From assembly GCA_016744415.1 (NCBI GenBank), contig JADGEL010000002.1:62001-126000 (forward strand): a DNA stretch of 64,000 bases, written 5' to 3'. Position numbers and translations under genes: made by a program. Shown piece by piece: positions 50,862 through 61,000 of this stretch; within the stretch, counting starts at the first letter, position 1, and the number at the start of each line of letters is the position of its first letter. Source of the DNA: Flavobacteriaceae bacterium (GTDB lineage Bacteria > Bacteroidota > Bacteroidia > Flavobacteriales > Flavobacteriaceae). The notes beneath the pieces are model-generated. The model made no database searches, was not told the DNA's origin, and was given only the letters and a program-made list of their open reading frames with translations.

Positions 50862-52525
50862 AGATATAGAAAATAATCAATTTTTGGAAAAATTATACTA
50901 ATCAACATAGATAGTTCTTTTTCTTTTTTCATATAATTAACCCCTTCTTGCCAACTATTTTCTAAGTAGTTCTCAATTTTTTTTCTTAAGCCTCCTTTTT
51001 TATCTTCTTTTCTATAAAACTCATCTAACCCACCTTTATAGTAGTTCTGAATTCCAAAAACGATAATAGCTTGGTAATTAAAATATTTACTTTTTTCGTT
51101 AAAATACAGGTTAGCTATTTGAGATAACTTCACATAATTAAACCCTATTACTCTATTAAATTTTAGTGAAAGAATAGTAAATAAATATTTTTCATATTTC
51201 ACTATACACCCTAAATTATAATCTGAAAAAGAAACACCATTTTGCCCCTCAATGTATTTGGCATAAAATGTAGCTTGAGCTAAATAATAAATTATTGAAT
51301 CACTCCCTGTTGATTTAGTATTTTTAAGTTCATTTCTAAATTCATTTTGTAAGAATCTCTTATCATTTGAATTTAACCTTGAAAAGACATTAAAGTACCT
51401 GTATAAATTAATTTCAATTTCAAGTTTTGTGGAACGAAATACTCCTTGAAACTTTGTAAGGTCTAAATGGTTAGAATATAACCTATTAAAAAAATCAATG
51501 TTAATTTTTTCATACTCATCTTCCTCTTGTAAAATATGACTCCTTCTTTCTTTATTATGATCTCCAGAATATGTTCTATTTATATATTTAATATTATCAC
51601 TCTTTAGATCTTCCCTTTTTTCTGCTAAACTGATTTTATTTAATTCGTTATTTACTTTTTCTTCTTCTTTTTGATAGTCAAAATAATATACTTTGTAATT
51701 ATTAGAATCAAATGTCAAATCTGCTAAGCTTACATAAGCTTCGCACCAAGTCAACTCTATAACTCCATTAGTTATTTCAGGTTTTTGCCAATGACATAAT
51801 AAGATTAGTTCTTCTCTTTCTTTAGATAATGAAATTGCTTTACTGTCTAATACAAACGCATTTCTGTTATTAGAGTAGAATATATCTTTATCTGTAAATC
51901 TTTGTTTGAATTTTTCAAGCTCAAAGTTTTTAAATATCCAAATGATATAAGTATTGTTTTCTTTGTAAAAATGTTCTCTATCAACAATTACACTTAAAAA
52001 TGTAGTTGAAAGTTGTATTTCAAACACTACGTCTAAATCTTTATAAACTGAGGTAACATCAGGTTTTTTCCAATTTAAATAATCTACCTTGCTTTTTTTT
52101 ACTTTTTCGGTTGCAACAAAGGAAACGTTTCCATGAACTTCCTTATCTAAAAGCAGAAAATCTCTGATTAGATTTTTAGTTTTTTTATGCAAGGGGCTTT
52201 CCTTAGCTCCATTATATTTCGCCCTTAATAAGTCTTTTTTATTTATTTTCGAGTCAATCTTTAATGGGCAATCATCACTATCTTTAAAATGTGAAAAGTG
52301 GAGAATTTTATTAGTTCCAATACCTCCATTTATTTTTATTTTTTGACCGCATATATAACATACAAATAATGGAGAGCGTATACCTTTGATTGCTTCTTGC
52401 AATTTTCTTCTGTAACTAAATATTTCACCCTCTTTTTTATTAAAAAAACCATCCGCAATTATTTCCTTTCCTGTTTCTTTATTTAAAACAGTTTTAATTG
52501 TTCTAATGTTTCTTCTAACCCCCAT
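50858..52525 (-). CDS. CoiA-like protein: zinc-finger plus PD-(D/E)XK-like nuclease
   Basis: FVCYICGQKI...ILHFSHFKDSDDCPL (Cx2C...HxxH...C) followed by NWKKPDVTSVYKDLDVVFEIQLS (D-X(n)-E-I-Q). Confidence 0.6.
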   Translation of the reverse strand: MGVRRNIRTIKTVLNKETGKEIIADGFFNKKEGEIFSYRRKLQEAIKGIRSPLFVCYICGQKIKINGGIGTNKILHFSHFKDSDDCPLKIDSKINKKDLLRAKYNGAKESPLHKKTKNLIRDFLLLDKEVHGNVSFVATEKVKKSKVDYLNWKKPDVTSVYKDLDVVFEIQLSTTFLSVIVDREHFYKENNTYIIWIFKNFELEKFKQRFTDKDIFYSNNRNAFVLDSKAISLSKEREELILLCHWQKPEITNGVIELTWCEAYVSLADLTFDSNNYKVYYFDYQKEEEKVNNELNKISLAEKREDLKSDNIKYINRTYSGDHNKERRSHILQEEDEYEKINIDFFNRLYSNHLDLTKFQGVFRSTKLEIEINLYRYFNVFSRLNSNDKRFLQNEFRNELKNTKSTGSDSIIYYLAQATFYAKYIEGQNGVSFSDYNLGCIVKYEKYLFTILSLKFNRVIGFNYVKLSQIANLYFNEKSKYFNYQAIIVFGIQNYYKGGLDEFYRKEDKKGGLRKKIENYLENSWQEGVNYMKKEKELSMLISIIFPKIDYFLYL

Positions 52526-52619
52526 GTTCTATAAATTCTTTTCGAACCCAATATTCAATTGAATGATTCGAATCATAGGTAAGGCTTTCTACATTTTTAT
52601 ATTTACTAAACTCTATCAT
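52515..52619 (-). CDS. Possible 34-aa micro-ORF between helicase and CoiA-like genes
   Basis: MIEFSKYKNVESLTYDSNHSIEYWVRKEFIEHGG; ATG overlaps the helicase stop as TAATG, and its stop lies 8-11 nt inside the next gene. Not in the supplied ORF track. Confidence 0.4.
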   Translation of the reverse strand: MIEFSKYKNVESLTYDSNHSIEYWVRKEFIEHGG

Positions 52620-54655
52620 TATACAATTTTTGGTAAATTAACATTTAACACTTCCCACTTTTCAGTGTCAATATCGCTTAAGTTAGCATTAAATCTATCT
52701 TGATGAATTGCTATACATAATAAATCGGTTGGTCTAGATAAACCAACATAAGCCATCTTTAATGTCTGTTTTACAATCTTTGTTGTGCTACTTATACATA
52801 CAAAAGGTGTATGTTTTAACTGATTTGAGAGTCTTTGCCATTCATAATTTCCACCACCTCCAATTTTATGAAAAGTTTCTAAATACAATGTGCAAGTGTG
52901 TGTCTGTCCTTTTGCAGAATGGATAGTTCCTATATTAATATCAAACCCATGATGATTAACTGTGTTACGTGATTGATTATTACTATCAACTTCAATAACT
53001 ATTTCATCACTAGGATTATTGACAAAATCACTTGAATTAATTATATGTTTTTCAAAAATCAATAAGAAATCAGTAATATAATTCTTCACTTCTTGATAAA
53101 CATTTTCAAACCCGCCTTTAATCAAGGTAATAGACCAATTATATAAATTAAGCTTTAGCAATTCATATTCATCAAAGAAGTTTTCTTTAAGATATGACAT
53201 TAGATTCTTTTTGGTATAGGGTCTACTAGTTATTAAGTTAGTAACATCTTCATATCTGAGAGTTTTGATTAGAGCGTTTAATATGTTCTTTCTATAGGGC
53301 TCTAGTGTACCTTTAGATTTATCACATAATTTTAGATATGTATCTAAATTCAAATAATCAATTCTTTGAACTGACCTACTTACCTCAAATTCATTACAAT
53401 AATCTTTTATACTGGTTTTGTTTTCCTCAGGATGTTTTTTTATCCATCCAATAACATTATAATTATTATCCTCTTTGTCTTTAATTACACCAGAATTAAT
53501 ATGCTCATTAACTATTTTAGAATATGAAGGAATTACTTCTCCAATACTATCATCTGTATAAACCAATACATGAGGCTTAATAGTTCCTGAATTTAACCCA
53601 ATCACCTCGTAATCCTCATCTCTTTCTAATATTAAGCAATTGACTACTTCAGCATTTACTTGAGTAAGTCTATGGCTTCCTTTTAACTTTAAAATAGTAT
53701 CTCTATCACTCCAAATTTCATCTAAAGAAACTCTTCCATTAAAAATAGCTTGGTTTTTATCTCCTACTCTTTGGTAAATTGATTTACTATTTCCTTCATC
53801 AAAAAATATTTCTTCTAAAAGCTCGTATTGATGCTTGTCCATATCTTGCATTTCATCAACAAAAACAAACTTAAATCGTTCTTGAACTATTTCTTTTGTC
53901 CTTGGAAATCTACTCAAGTAGCTTTCAGCAAAAAAGTATGCATCATCATAATTTAAAACTCCTAATTCAAAAATTTTAAGTTTAAAATCAATTAGCCAAT
54001 TTTTAATAATGCTCTTTTCATTTGTTGAAAAATCTACCCAATTTGCTCCTCTACTTCTTGGTTTAGCAATATTTAATTCACTTCCATTAATTCCGTTTAA
54101 AACTTTCAATTCTTCATTATCATATTTTAATCTATATGAATATTCCAATTTATTAGTCTTCAAATAGTATTTTGCTTTACTTCCTAGTTGATATGTATAA
54201 TCTAACAAATTAAACCTTAATTGCTTCTCTACCTTTTCAATATATATATCATTGTCTATTCTATAAGGCTTTGTTTTATATTTATGCAAATAATATGGAA
54301 CAGCTAAGAATTGGTCTACAAAGCTTTGAATAGTTCCCACAAAATTTGGATAAGAAAATAGTTTGGGACAATACTTCCCTATTCTTTCAGTTATTTCATC
54401 TATAGCAACATTTGTATGCGATAGAACTAATACACCCCTGTTTTTTGTTAAAGGCAAATACCTTTCAACAATAAGTAATTTAGCAAGTAAAACAGTGGTT
54501 TTCCCACTTCCTGGAACAGCTTGTAAATCAAGTGTGTCAAGATTTTTAATAAAAGCTATTCTTTCATCATCAAATGTTTCACCATCGTTTAACAATATGC
54601 TTTCTGAATAAGCAATATCTTCGTTGGTAATATTAATTATTGCAGACATATACAA
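52619..54655 (-). CDS. UvrD/PcrA-like SF1 helicase
   Basis: LQAVPGSGKTTVLLAKLL (Walker A), FVFVDEMQDMDKHQYELL (motif II), IGTIHSAKGQTHTCTLYLE (motif V), YVGLSRPTDLLCIA (motif VI). Track start is TTG; ATG at 54649 is likely. Confidence 0.9.
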   Translation of the reverse strand: MYMSAIINITNEDIAYSESILLNDGETFDDERIAFIKNLDTLDLQAVPGSGKTTVLLAKLLIVERYLPLTKNRGVLVLSHTNVAIDEITERIGKYCPKLFSYPNFVGTIQSFVDQFLAVPYYLHKYKTKPYRIDNDIYIEKVEKQLRFNLLDYTYQLGSKAKYYLKTNKLEYSYRLKYDNEELKVLNGINGSELNIAKPRSRGANWVDFSTNEKSIIKNWLIDFKLKIFELGVLNYDDAYFFAESYLSRFPRTKEIVQERFKFVFVDEMQDMDKHQYELLEEIFFDEGNSKSIYQRVGDKNQAIFNGRVSLDEIWSDRDTILKLKGSHRLTQVNAEVVNCLILERDEDYEVIGLNSGTIKPHVLVYTDDSIGEVIPSYSKIVNEHINSGVIKDKEDNNYNVIGWIKKHPEENKTSIKDYCNEFEVSRSVQRIDYLNLDTYLKLCDKSKGTLEPYRKNILNALIKTLRYEDVTNLITSRPYTKKNLMSYLKENFFDEYELLKLNLYNWSITLIKGGFENVYQEVKNYITDFLLIFEKHIINSSDFVNNPSDEIVIEVDSNNQSRNTVNHHGFDINIGTIHSAKGQTHTCTLYLETFHKIGGGGNYEWQRLSNQLKHTPFVCISSTTKIVKQTLKMAYVGLSRPTDLLCIAIHQDRFNANLSDIDTEKWEVLNVNLPKIV

Positions 54656-56474
54656 TAGCTTTTAATAGTGTATGAATAGAATCTGTATCATATAATACAA
54701 TTTGACTATCGTTTGACACAATATCTTCTTCAATCTTTTGAGCAATTTGATATGCGATTTCAGATTTTTTTAAGCCTTTATTGATTAATTTTTTTGCTAA
54801 CTCCATTTCTGGGTCAGTATCCCAATCAGTTCCTGAATGAATTGAATTAACTACTTCTATAAATATATCTTTCAATCCCTCAGATTTAAAGAGGTTATAT
54901 TCTAAAGTCCAATTTCCTGAAATAAAGGCTTTAATGTTTTGACTATCATAATTTGATTCTAAAGCAATCTTTTTCTCAATTTCTTTTGGTTCAATAAGAT
55001 CACTATCTAACTTGTTGAAGTCATAGATTGTTTTTCCTTGAGCATTTTTTAGAACAGTACCATCACCGTTTGTTGAAGGTTCTTTTTCATAATGTCTGAC
55101 ATCTAAATCCGTAATTACCGAAATAGGAATATCAATATATGGCTCAACTATTCTAGCAAAAATATTTGAATATCTTAATAATGCTGTACTTCCGACATTA
55201 ACTATCGAAACCCCAGCTTCAGTCAAATCTTTATCTATTTTTCCCATTGATTTCATTTTTTTAGCCAAGACAGGAATTAATATTTCTTCAGACCAACCTT
55301 CAACTATTATTACCCCTCTAGCAAAGAACAAATTAGCTTTGGTAACATCTAGAAATCTTTCTAAGAATTTATAATCATCTCCATTTAGCTTAGTGTAATT
55401 TTCCCCCATTGGAAATGCACTATTTTTAGAACAGAGGATTATATCTTCCAACTTTACTTTTGAAGCAAGATTAGGGCTATGAGTAGTGAGAATAAGTTGA
55501 ACCTTATCTTGTCTTTGTAGTGATTCAATAACTTTCATTTGAGCCTGAGGATGAAGATGAGCTTCTAACTCTTCTATTAAGCCTAACCTTATTCCTGACC
55601 AACCCTGCTTATTAAGATGTAGTAATTCCGAAGCCATAAAAAGTCGATTAAGGGTTCCTAGCCCAATGTTAACTTCATCTTTTACAAGTAACTCAAGTTT
55701 CTCTAATATTTGCCTTAAACGAGCTTCTACAACCCCAATTTTAGTTTCTTTAGTAGAATCATAAAATGACTTTAAATACTTATCTATTTCATCTTTCAAA
55801 TCTTTTCCATTCTGGTCATCAGCTAAGGTGTTACCAGTCCCATCATTACCTTCAAAATATTCTTCAATTGCGCTATTAAAATCTTGAAAAATAGAAATTA
55901 GATGATGGTCATCTTCATTTCCTTTAAAAGCTTTGTGTTCTTGAAATATTTGAGAGAGTCTAGAGTTTTTTTTAGGAATTAATTCATTTTTAGCATCTCT
56001 CAGGGGTTTTAAATATGTTGATTTTAAATATTCTTTTGCTTCAAAAGTTAATTGATACCCTTCGTCATCTACCCCAGCTTTTATGTCTGAGTTAAAGACT
56101 CTACTATTTACTTTAGACACATCATATATAAGTCTTAAATATGGCTTAGTATTTTCTCCTTCTCTATACCATCCTAACCATTCAGTAAAATTCTTTGCTT
56201 CATTATTACTCAAGCCGTCAAAAATAATTTCTATTCTAAATCTATCTGTTCCACTAAAAAAGTCTTGTTCATCAATTCTAATCCATTCATAGCTATGAGT
56301 TTTTAAAACAGTTTTTATTGAATCTATTATTGCTGATTTACCAGAATCATTTTCTCCAATTAAAACATTTAGTCCATTGGTAAAATCCAAATTTAAGTCT
56401 GGCTTTTGTAAATCAATTTCTTCAAGATTACCATATTTCCTGAAGTTCCATAATTTTAAGTTCCTTATATACAT
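54633..56474 (-). CDS. OLD-family ATP-dependent nuclease (AAA ATPase + TOPRIM), GajA-like
   Basis: LNVLIGENDSGKSAIIDSIK (Walker A), LGLIEELEAHLHPQAQMKVIE (Walker B), LILTTHSPNLASKV (H-loop), GVIIVEGWSEEILIPVLAKKM and PISVITDLDVR (TOPRIM). Confidence 0.88.
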   Translation of the reverse strand: MYIRNLKLWNFRKYGNLEEIDLQKPDLNLDFTNGLNVLIGENDSGKSAIIDSIKTVLKTHSYEWIRIDEQDFFSGTDRFRIEIIFDGLSNNEAKNFTEWLGWYREGENTKPYLRLIYDVSKVNSRVFNSDIKAGVDDEGYQLTFEAKEYLKSTYLKPLRDAKNELIPKKNSRLSQIFQEHKAFKGNEDDHHLISIFQDFNSAIEEYFEGNDGTGNTLADDQNGKDLKDEIDKYLKSFYDSTKETKIGVVEARLRQILEKLELLVKDEVNIGLGTLNRLFMASELLHLNKQGWSGIRLGLIEELEAHLHPQAQMKVIESLQRQDKVQLILTTHSPNLASKVKLEDIILCSKNSAFPMGENYTKLNGDDYKFLERFLDVTKANLFFARGVIIVEGWSEEILIPVLAKKMKSMGKIDKDLTEAGVSIVNVGSTALLRYSNIFARIVEPYIDIPISVITDLDVRHYEKEPSTNGDGTVLKNAQGKTIYDFNKLDSDLIEPKEIEKKIALESNYDSQNIKAFISGNWTLEYNLFKSEGLKDIFIEVVNSIHSGTDWDTDPEMELAKKLINKGLKKSEIAYQIAQKIEEDIVSNDSQIVLYDTDSIHTLLKAIVYVCNN

Positions 56475-56512
56475 ATCATGATTTTTTAACCCAATAGAAA
56501 TATTTTTACAAA

Positions 56513-56542
56513 TAAAACTTTAATACGAAAAGCAAAGTTTTA
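56513..56542. promoter_or_regulatory. Perfect 9-bp inverted repeat upstream of the defence cassette
   Basis: taaaacttt-(12 nt)-aaagtttta, starting 39 bp upstream of the ATG at 56474; a weak minus-strand TTG-N16-TTTATTTG promoter-like pair overlaps it. Confidence 0.45.
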
Positions 56543-56860
56543 AAGTATCAATAAATTAAAAATATAGCTGAGTCTAGCAATTTAGATCAATGTATAAATA
56601 TAACAATATTATTTGTTTCTTATACTTTAATGCATTTACATTCATTCTTTAAATAGAATATATGATTATAACCTAGAAGGAATATTAATATAATTATATC
56701 ATTAACATTAAATGGAATTATTTGGTGCACACCGCTAACAATATTTCTGAATTTAACACCTATCATTTTGAAAAAAGAGGAAGAAGATAAGTGGCAGTAA
56801 AGTGATTAAGAAAAAAGTAGGTGATGAGGTTTTGAGGTTAGAAGGGAAGCTGTAAAAACA

Positions 56861-56890
56861 AAAACCACAACTTTTACATTGTGGTTTTAT
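56861..56890 (-). terminator. Intrinsic terminator downstream of the lipoprotein gene
   Basis: aaaaccacaa-cttttaca-ttgtggtttt hairpin with a T-rich tract on the minus strand. Confidence 0.65.
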
Positions 56891-56973
56891 TTCCCTTATA
56901 TGGGACGTTTTATTATGAATTTATTGCGGATGTTGCATTGGATTCTTTTACAATATTTTATGATATTACTTTT

Positions 56974-58014
56974 TTACTGAGTTATTTTATTATCTCTTAC
57001 ATATAAATTTATAATATTTGGTTTAGATATTTGTATTTTTAAAGTGTCACTTGTAATTTCTAGTACTTTAAAATATAATTGTTCTTCCTCGAAAAAAAGT
57101 CCTCTGGATTTTGAAAAATCATCTATAAATAAATATTTTGTATTTTTATTATAGCTAATTTTATTTTTTAAAAACAATTTATCTTTTTCAAAAAGGATTA
57201 TTCTATTAAGAAACCCGTCATCAGTAAATTTTAAATTTGAAAAATCAATAAATTTTTTATATTTTCTCTTAGATTCTGAAGAAGAATCTAAGAGAAAATT
57301 ATAGTGATTTTCCGCTATTTTATTTTTACTATCCTCTTTAATTTTAATCCAATCTCCTATTAAGTTTTGATCAATTTCATTTGCATTAATCTTTTTATAT
57401 TTTTTCTCAACCCACTTATTATTATACAAATACTGAATGATTAATTTGTCCTGATCATAATACGAAAGAAAGAAATACTTAGTGTCACTAAATAAATAAA
57501 ATTTATTGAACAACTTGTTTTCATAATAACTAAAAAAATTTAACTCTCCATAATTCTCTTCTTTTCGTTTGTAAAAATTATAAATTCCTTTATTTTCAAC
57601 TACCCTAATATAAAAATTAACACTATCATTCTTTTCCTCTAATTCCCATTCAGTATTATTAAGATTTTCAATATTAAAATTATTGTAACTAAATCTCTTA
57701 AGGTAAATATTATTACCATCCCCATCCCCATTTAGCGAAGAGTCAAATAAAATAGAGTCTTTAGATTTTTTTTTATATGAATACAGTTTATCACCTACTT
57801 TTAGATATCCTTTTTCATAAGTTAACTTATATTTTTTGACAACAGAATCTTGTAGTTTGAAAACTTTTAAGCTATCTGAGGTAAATTCATAGAAATTCTC
57901 ATGGTTAGAAAAAATACCAATAATTTCATCATTTTTCCTTTGAACACAACTTATTACAATCAAAAGAAAAAATAAAGCCCAAGTCTTATTTTTTTTACTT
58001 CTTACTAATCTCAT
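56974..58014 (-). CDS. Putative lipoprotein; candidate RHS-toxin immunity or partner protein
   Basis: Signal with lipobox FFLLIVISC; start lies inside the 3' end of the RHS gene (20-bp overlap). Confidence 0.6.
   Translation of the reverse strand: MRLVRSKKNKTWALFFLLIVISCVQRKNDEIIGIFSNHENFYEFTSDSLKVFKLQDSVVKKYKLTYEKGYLKVGDKLYSYKKKSKDSILFDSSLNGDGDGNNIYLKRFSYNNFNIENLNNTEWELEEKNDSVNFYIRVVENKGIYNFYKRKEENYGELNFFSYYENKLFNKFYLFSDTKYFFLSYYDQDKLIIQYLYNNKWVEKKYKKINANEIDQNLIGDWIKIKEDSKNKIAENHYNFLLDSSSESKRKYKKFIDFSNLKFTDDGFLNRIILFEKDKLFLKNKISYNKNTKYLFIDDFSKSRGLFFEEEQLYFKVLEITSDTLKIQISKPNIINLYVRDNKITQ
57261..57299. repeat. Perfect 17-bp inverted repeat (5-nt loop) inside a coding sequence
   Basis: attttctcttagattct-gaaga-agaatctaagagaaaat. 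Confidence 0.9.
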
Positions 58015-61000
58015 TTTTATGAAATTCTATTCTATTCTTCCAAAAATCTAAATAATTCTGCCTCGCTTCATTTGTTCTCCAAGATATAAAACCTCCTGTG
58101 AAGTGCATTCCATATGGATAAGTGGTAGTTATAATATTATCATTAAAGTGGTCAACCACATTAGGTGTATTTGGATTATCACCAATTCTTCCATTACCAT
58201 TTCTTAACCTTAAATTAGTGGCATTTTTACTTATTGTTAAGTATGTTGATTTTCCAATTGTATAATGAATACTCCCTTTTACAACTTTCATTGTTTTAGG
58301 ATCTAAATCAAATGACGCTCCAAGAGCAGGATCGAGGCTCCACCATTTTAGATAATTCTTAATATCATAACTAATTTGACTAATATCTATTCCATCATAC
58401 CAAAGTTTAATGTTTTCTTTAATGAAATTTTGATCATTTGACACTGATTTTAATGCCGCATTATAAGCCTTTCTATCGTGAATCTCATTAACTACATCGA
58501 CAACATTACTGATAATAGTTCCAAGTGCAACTTTCATCTCATTTGAAATATCTTCACCTGCTTGATGGGTAACAGTATGTACATCTTTTGATTCTGAAGA
58601 AAGAGTAGAAGTATAAGAGGAGCCATCACTATACATAGTTGTTAATTTATTTTTTAAAGTTTGTGTTGTAGTTGTTTCATACATATCATTTCCGACACCA
58701 ATTATCCAAGCTACTTTATCTGAATATTGACTATCTGCTCCTGAAGGGTCAGCCCAATAAACAGGATTATTATCAAAAGCATTGTATGTACTCATAGAGT
58801 GATGTGTCACAGGGTCTATAGATGTCCATCTTGCAATGGTTGGATCATAAGAACGCATGTCCATTTCATACATATTATAGCCAAGGCTTTCTTCAAATTC
58901 TTTACCGTTGAACTTAAACTTTTGCGCAATATTAGTAGATGTTACAATATTGTTATATCCCTTTTGTTTCAATCCAAATGGGTAGTAGTTTGACTCCTCT
59001 ATAATTTCAGACTGAGCTATAGTTCCATTATTATCAGCATCAGAGTATGATAATCGCACGTTCCCTAAGTGGTCTTTATATTGATAGATATAATCAAACC
59101 CTATGATAGTTTGTGAAATAGGATCTCTTTCAGGTTCAATATACCCTTCAGAGTGATTAAATGATTGCAAAACATACGGAGCATTACCTGAAGATTTTGA
59201 ATATATAAAACTACCAGAATATCCTTGACCGTTAACAGTTTCAGACAAATTAGGGTAACTTTCACCTTTATTAATTTTAACGCCATTTGCGTCATAACGA
59301 AAAGCAATAATTCCTGCACCTGGAATATTAATATCGTTATCATAAAAAGTAACTTGAGTAGGTAAATTTAAATGATTGTATTGGATGTCTGTAATCCCTT
59401 TATTTTTATCTTTCTTCATATTGCCATTTACATCATACGAATAATCATCACCTGTATTGACACCATCTTTAAACCCATATGTACTATTCCCTAAATCATC
59501 AACTTTTGTTAATTGATTTCCGGTATAACTATAGTTTAAATTATCCATCACACCAAAATCTGCAGGCACAGCTAAATCAGGATTTAATACAATATGACCA
59601 TTTCTTTTTAGTTCTAAAATATTGCCATTTTTATCATAGCCTGTAAATACCAAATTAAACTTGTCATCATTACTTTCTCCTGAAATTATTCTATTTAAAG
59701 CATCATACTCATAGGTATATGTTTTTATACTTTTATCTGTATTTAGTGTATTCCAACTAGTTTGGCTTATGTTACCATTAAATAATGCAGTACCAGAAGT
59801 TGGGTTGTTATACATAAGGGTAAAGTTAAACAAATCATTATCGCTTATTGCATCTTCATTAATATTTTTTAACCAACCTCTAATATTGTATGCGTAATCA
59901 ACATTTTGTAACCCCATACCAGAATTTATAACTACAAAGTTTTGTATACTACTATCTTCATGGTAGAAATAAATATCACCTCTTAAAGAAGTAGATACGC
60001 TAGTTGCTAAAGAAGTATAAAAAACTTCATTGTTTTTTATATATTCAATTTTAGTACCTGTACGTTTGACTGAAAATACATCATTAGGAAGATATGTTGA
60101 TTTATCTCCAAGATTTGTTGAACCTTCATAAATACGAACTTTACCATTAAATTGCAGAGATATTGCAAAATCTATTGTACTTGATGCACTTACAGAAGAA
60201 TCATTTAAGCCAAACTTTAACGTTCTACCTGTTTGATTAATTTTAACCCTAACAATACCATCACTAGATATTGTCTCAACTGTAGAAACACCATGATTCC
60301 AAGACGAGCCACCAGTTTGTTTGGTAATTGTATTGTTTGTTATGGAAATTTCTACAGGGCTATGGTTATTATAAGTGCTTAAATTAGGAATTGTTCCTCC
60401 AACATTTTTTCTTGATAATTGCCCTAATTCATCATATTCATTAAGCACAATTGTTTCTGTACCTCCTGAATTAATTTGTTTTTGATGTTCTAATAATCTA
60501 TTGGCATGATCATATAAAAATAAATCTTCAGTTACAATAACATTATTAGTTGTTTCAAATGCTGGGATTCCATCATCTTTAATATGAGTACTATGTGCTT
60601 CTAATACTTTACCATCAAAACCAAGTTTGCTAGTAATCACTTCAGAAGTACTTAAAGAAGTAATAGTATGATTCATTTGAATTGAACTACCTTTTTCATC
60701 GTAATAGAATGTTGATGATGTTTCCCATATTGAACCTGAATTTTCTGTAAATGATGGTAACTCTTTAGCAAAACTTCCTGTTAATAAACCTATAACATTA
60801 TTATTGAGTTCTTGTCCAAAAGCAGAGTGTCCTATATGTATGCTTGTTGCGGCTGTTCCTATATTACGAAGACTGCCATCTCCTTTAAGCACACCAATAG
60901 ATTCAGAAGATGATACATAAAATATATCGCCATTTTTTTTGTATACTATTTGACTTCCTAAGCGTTCAATCTTAAAAACATCACCATTATTTGCATAAGT

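Noticed and set aside
59101-59343. Alternate-frame minus ORFs inside the RHS genes (59101-59343, 63355-63600)
   Set aside because: Out-of-frame readings of YD-repeat coding sequence with Ile/Leu-rich translations typical of shadows.
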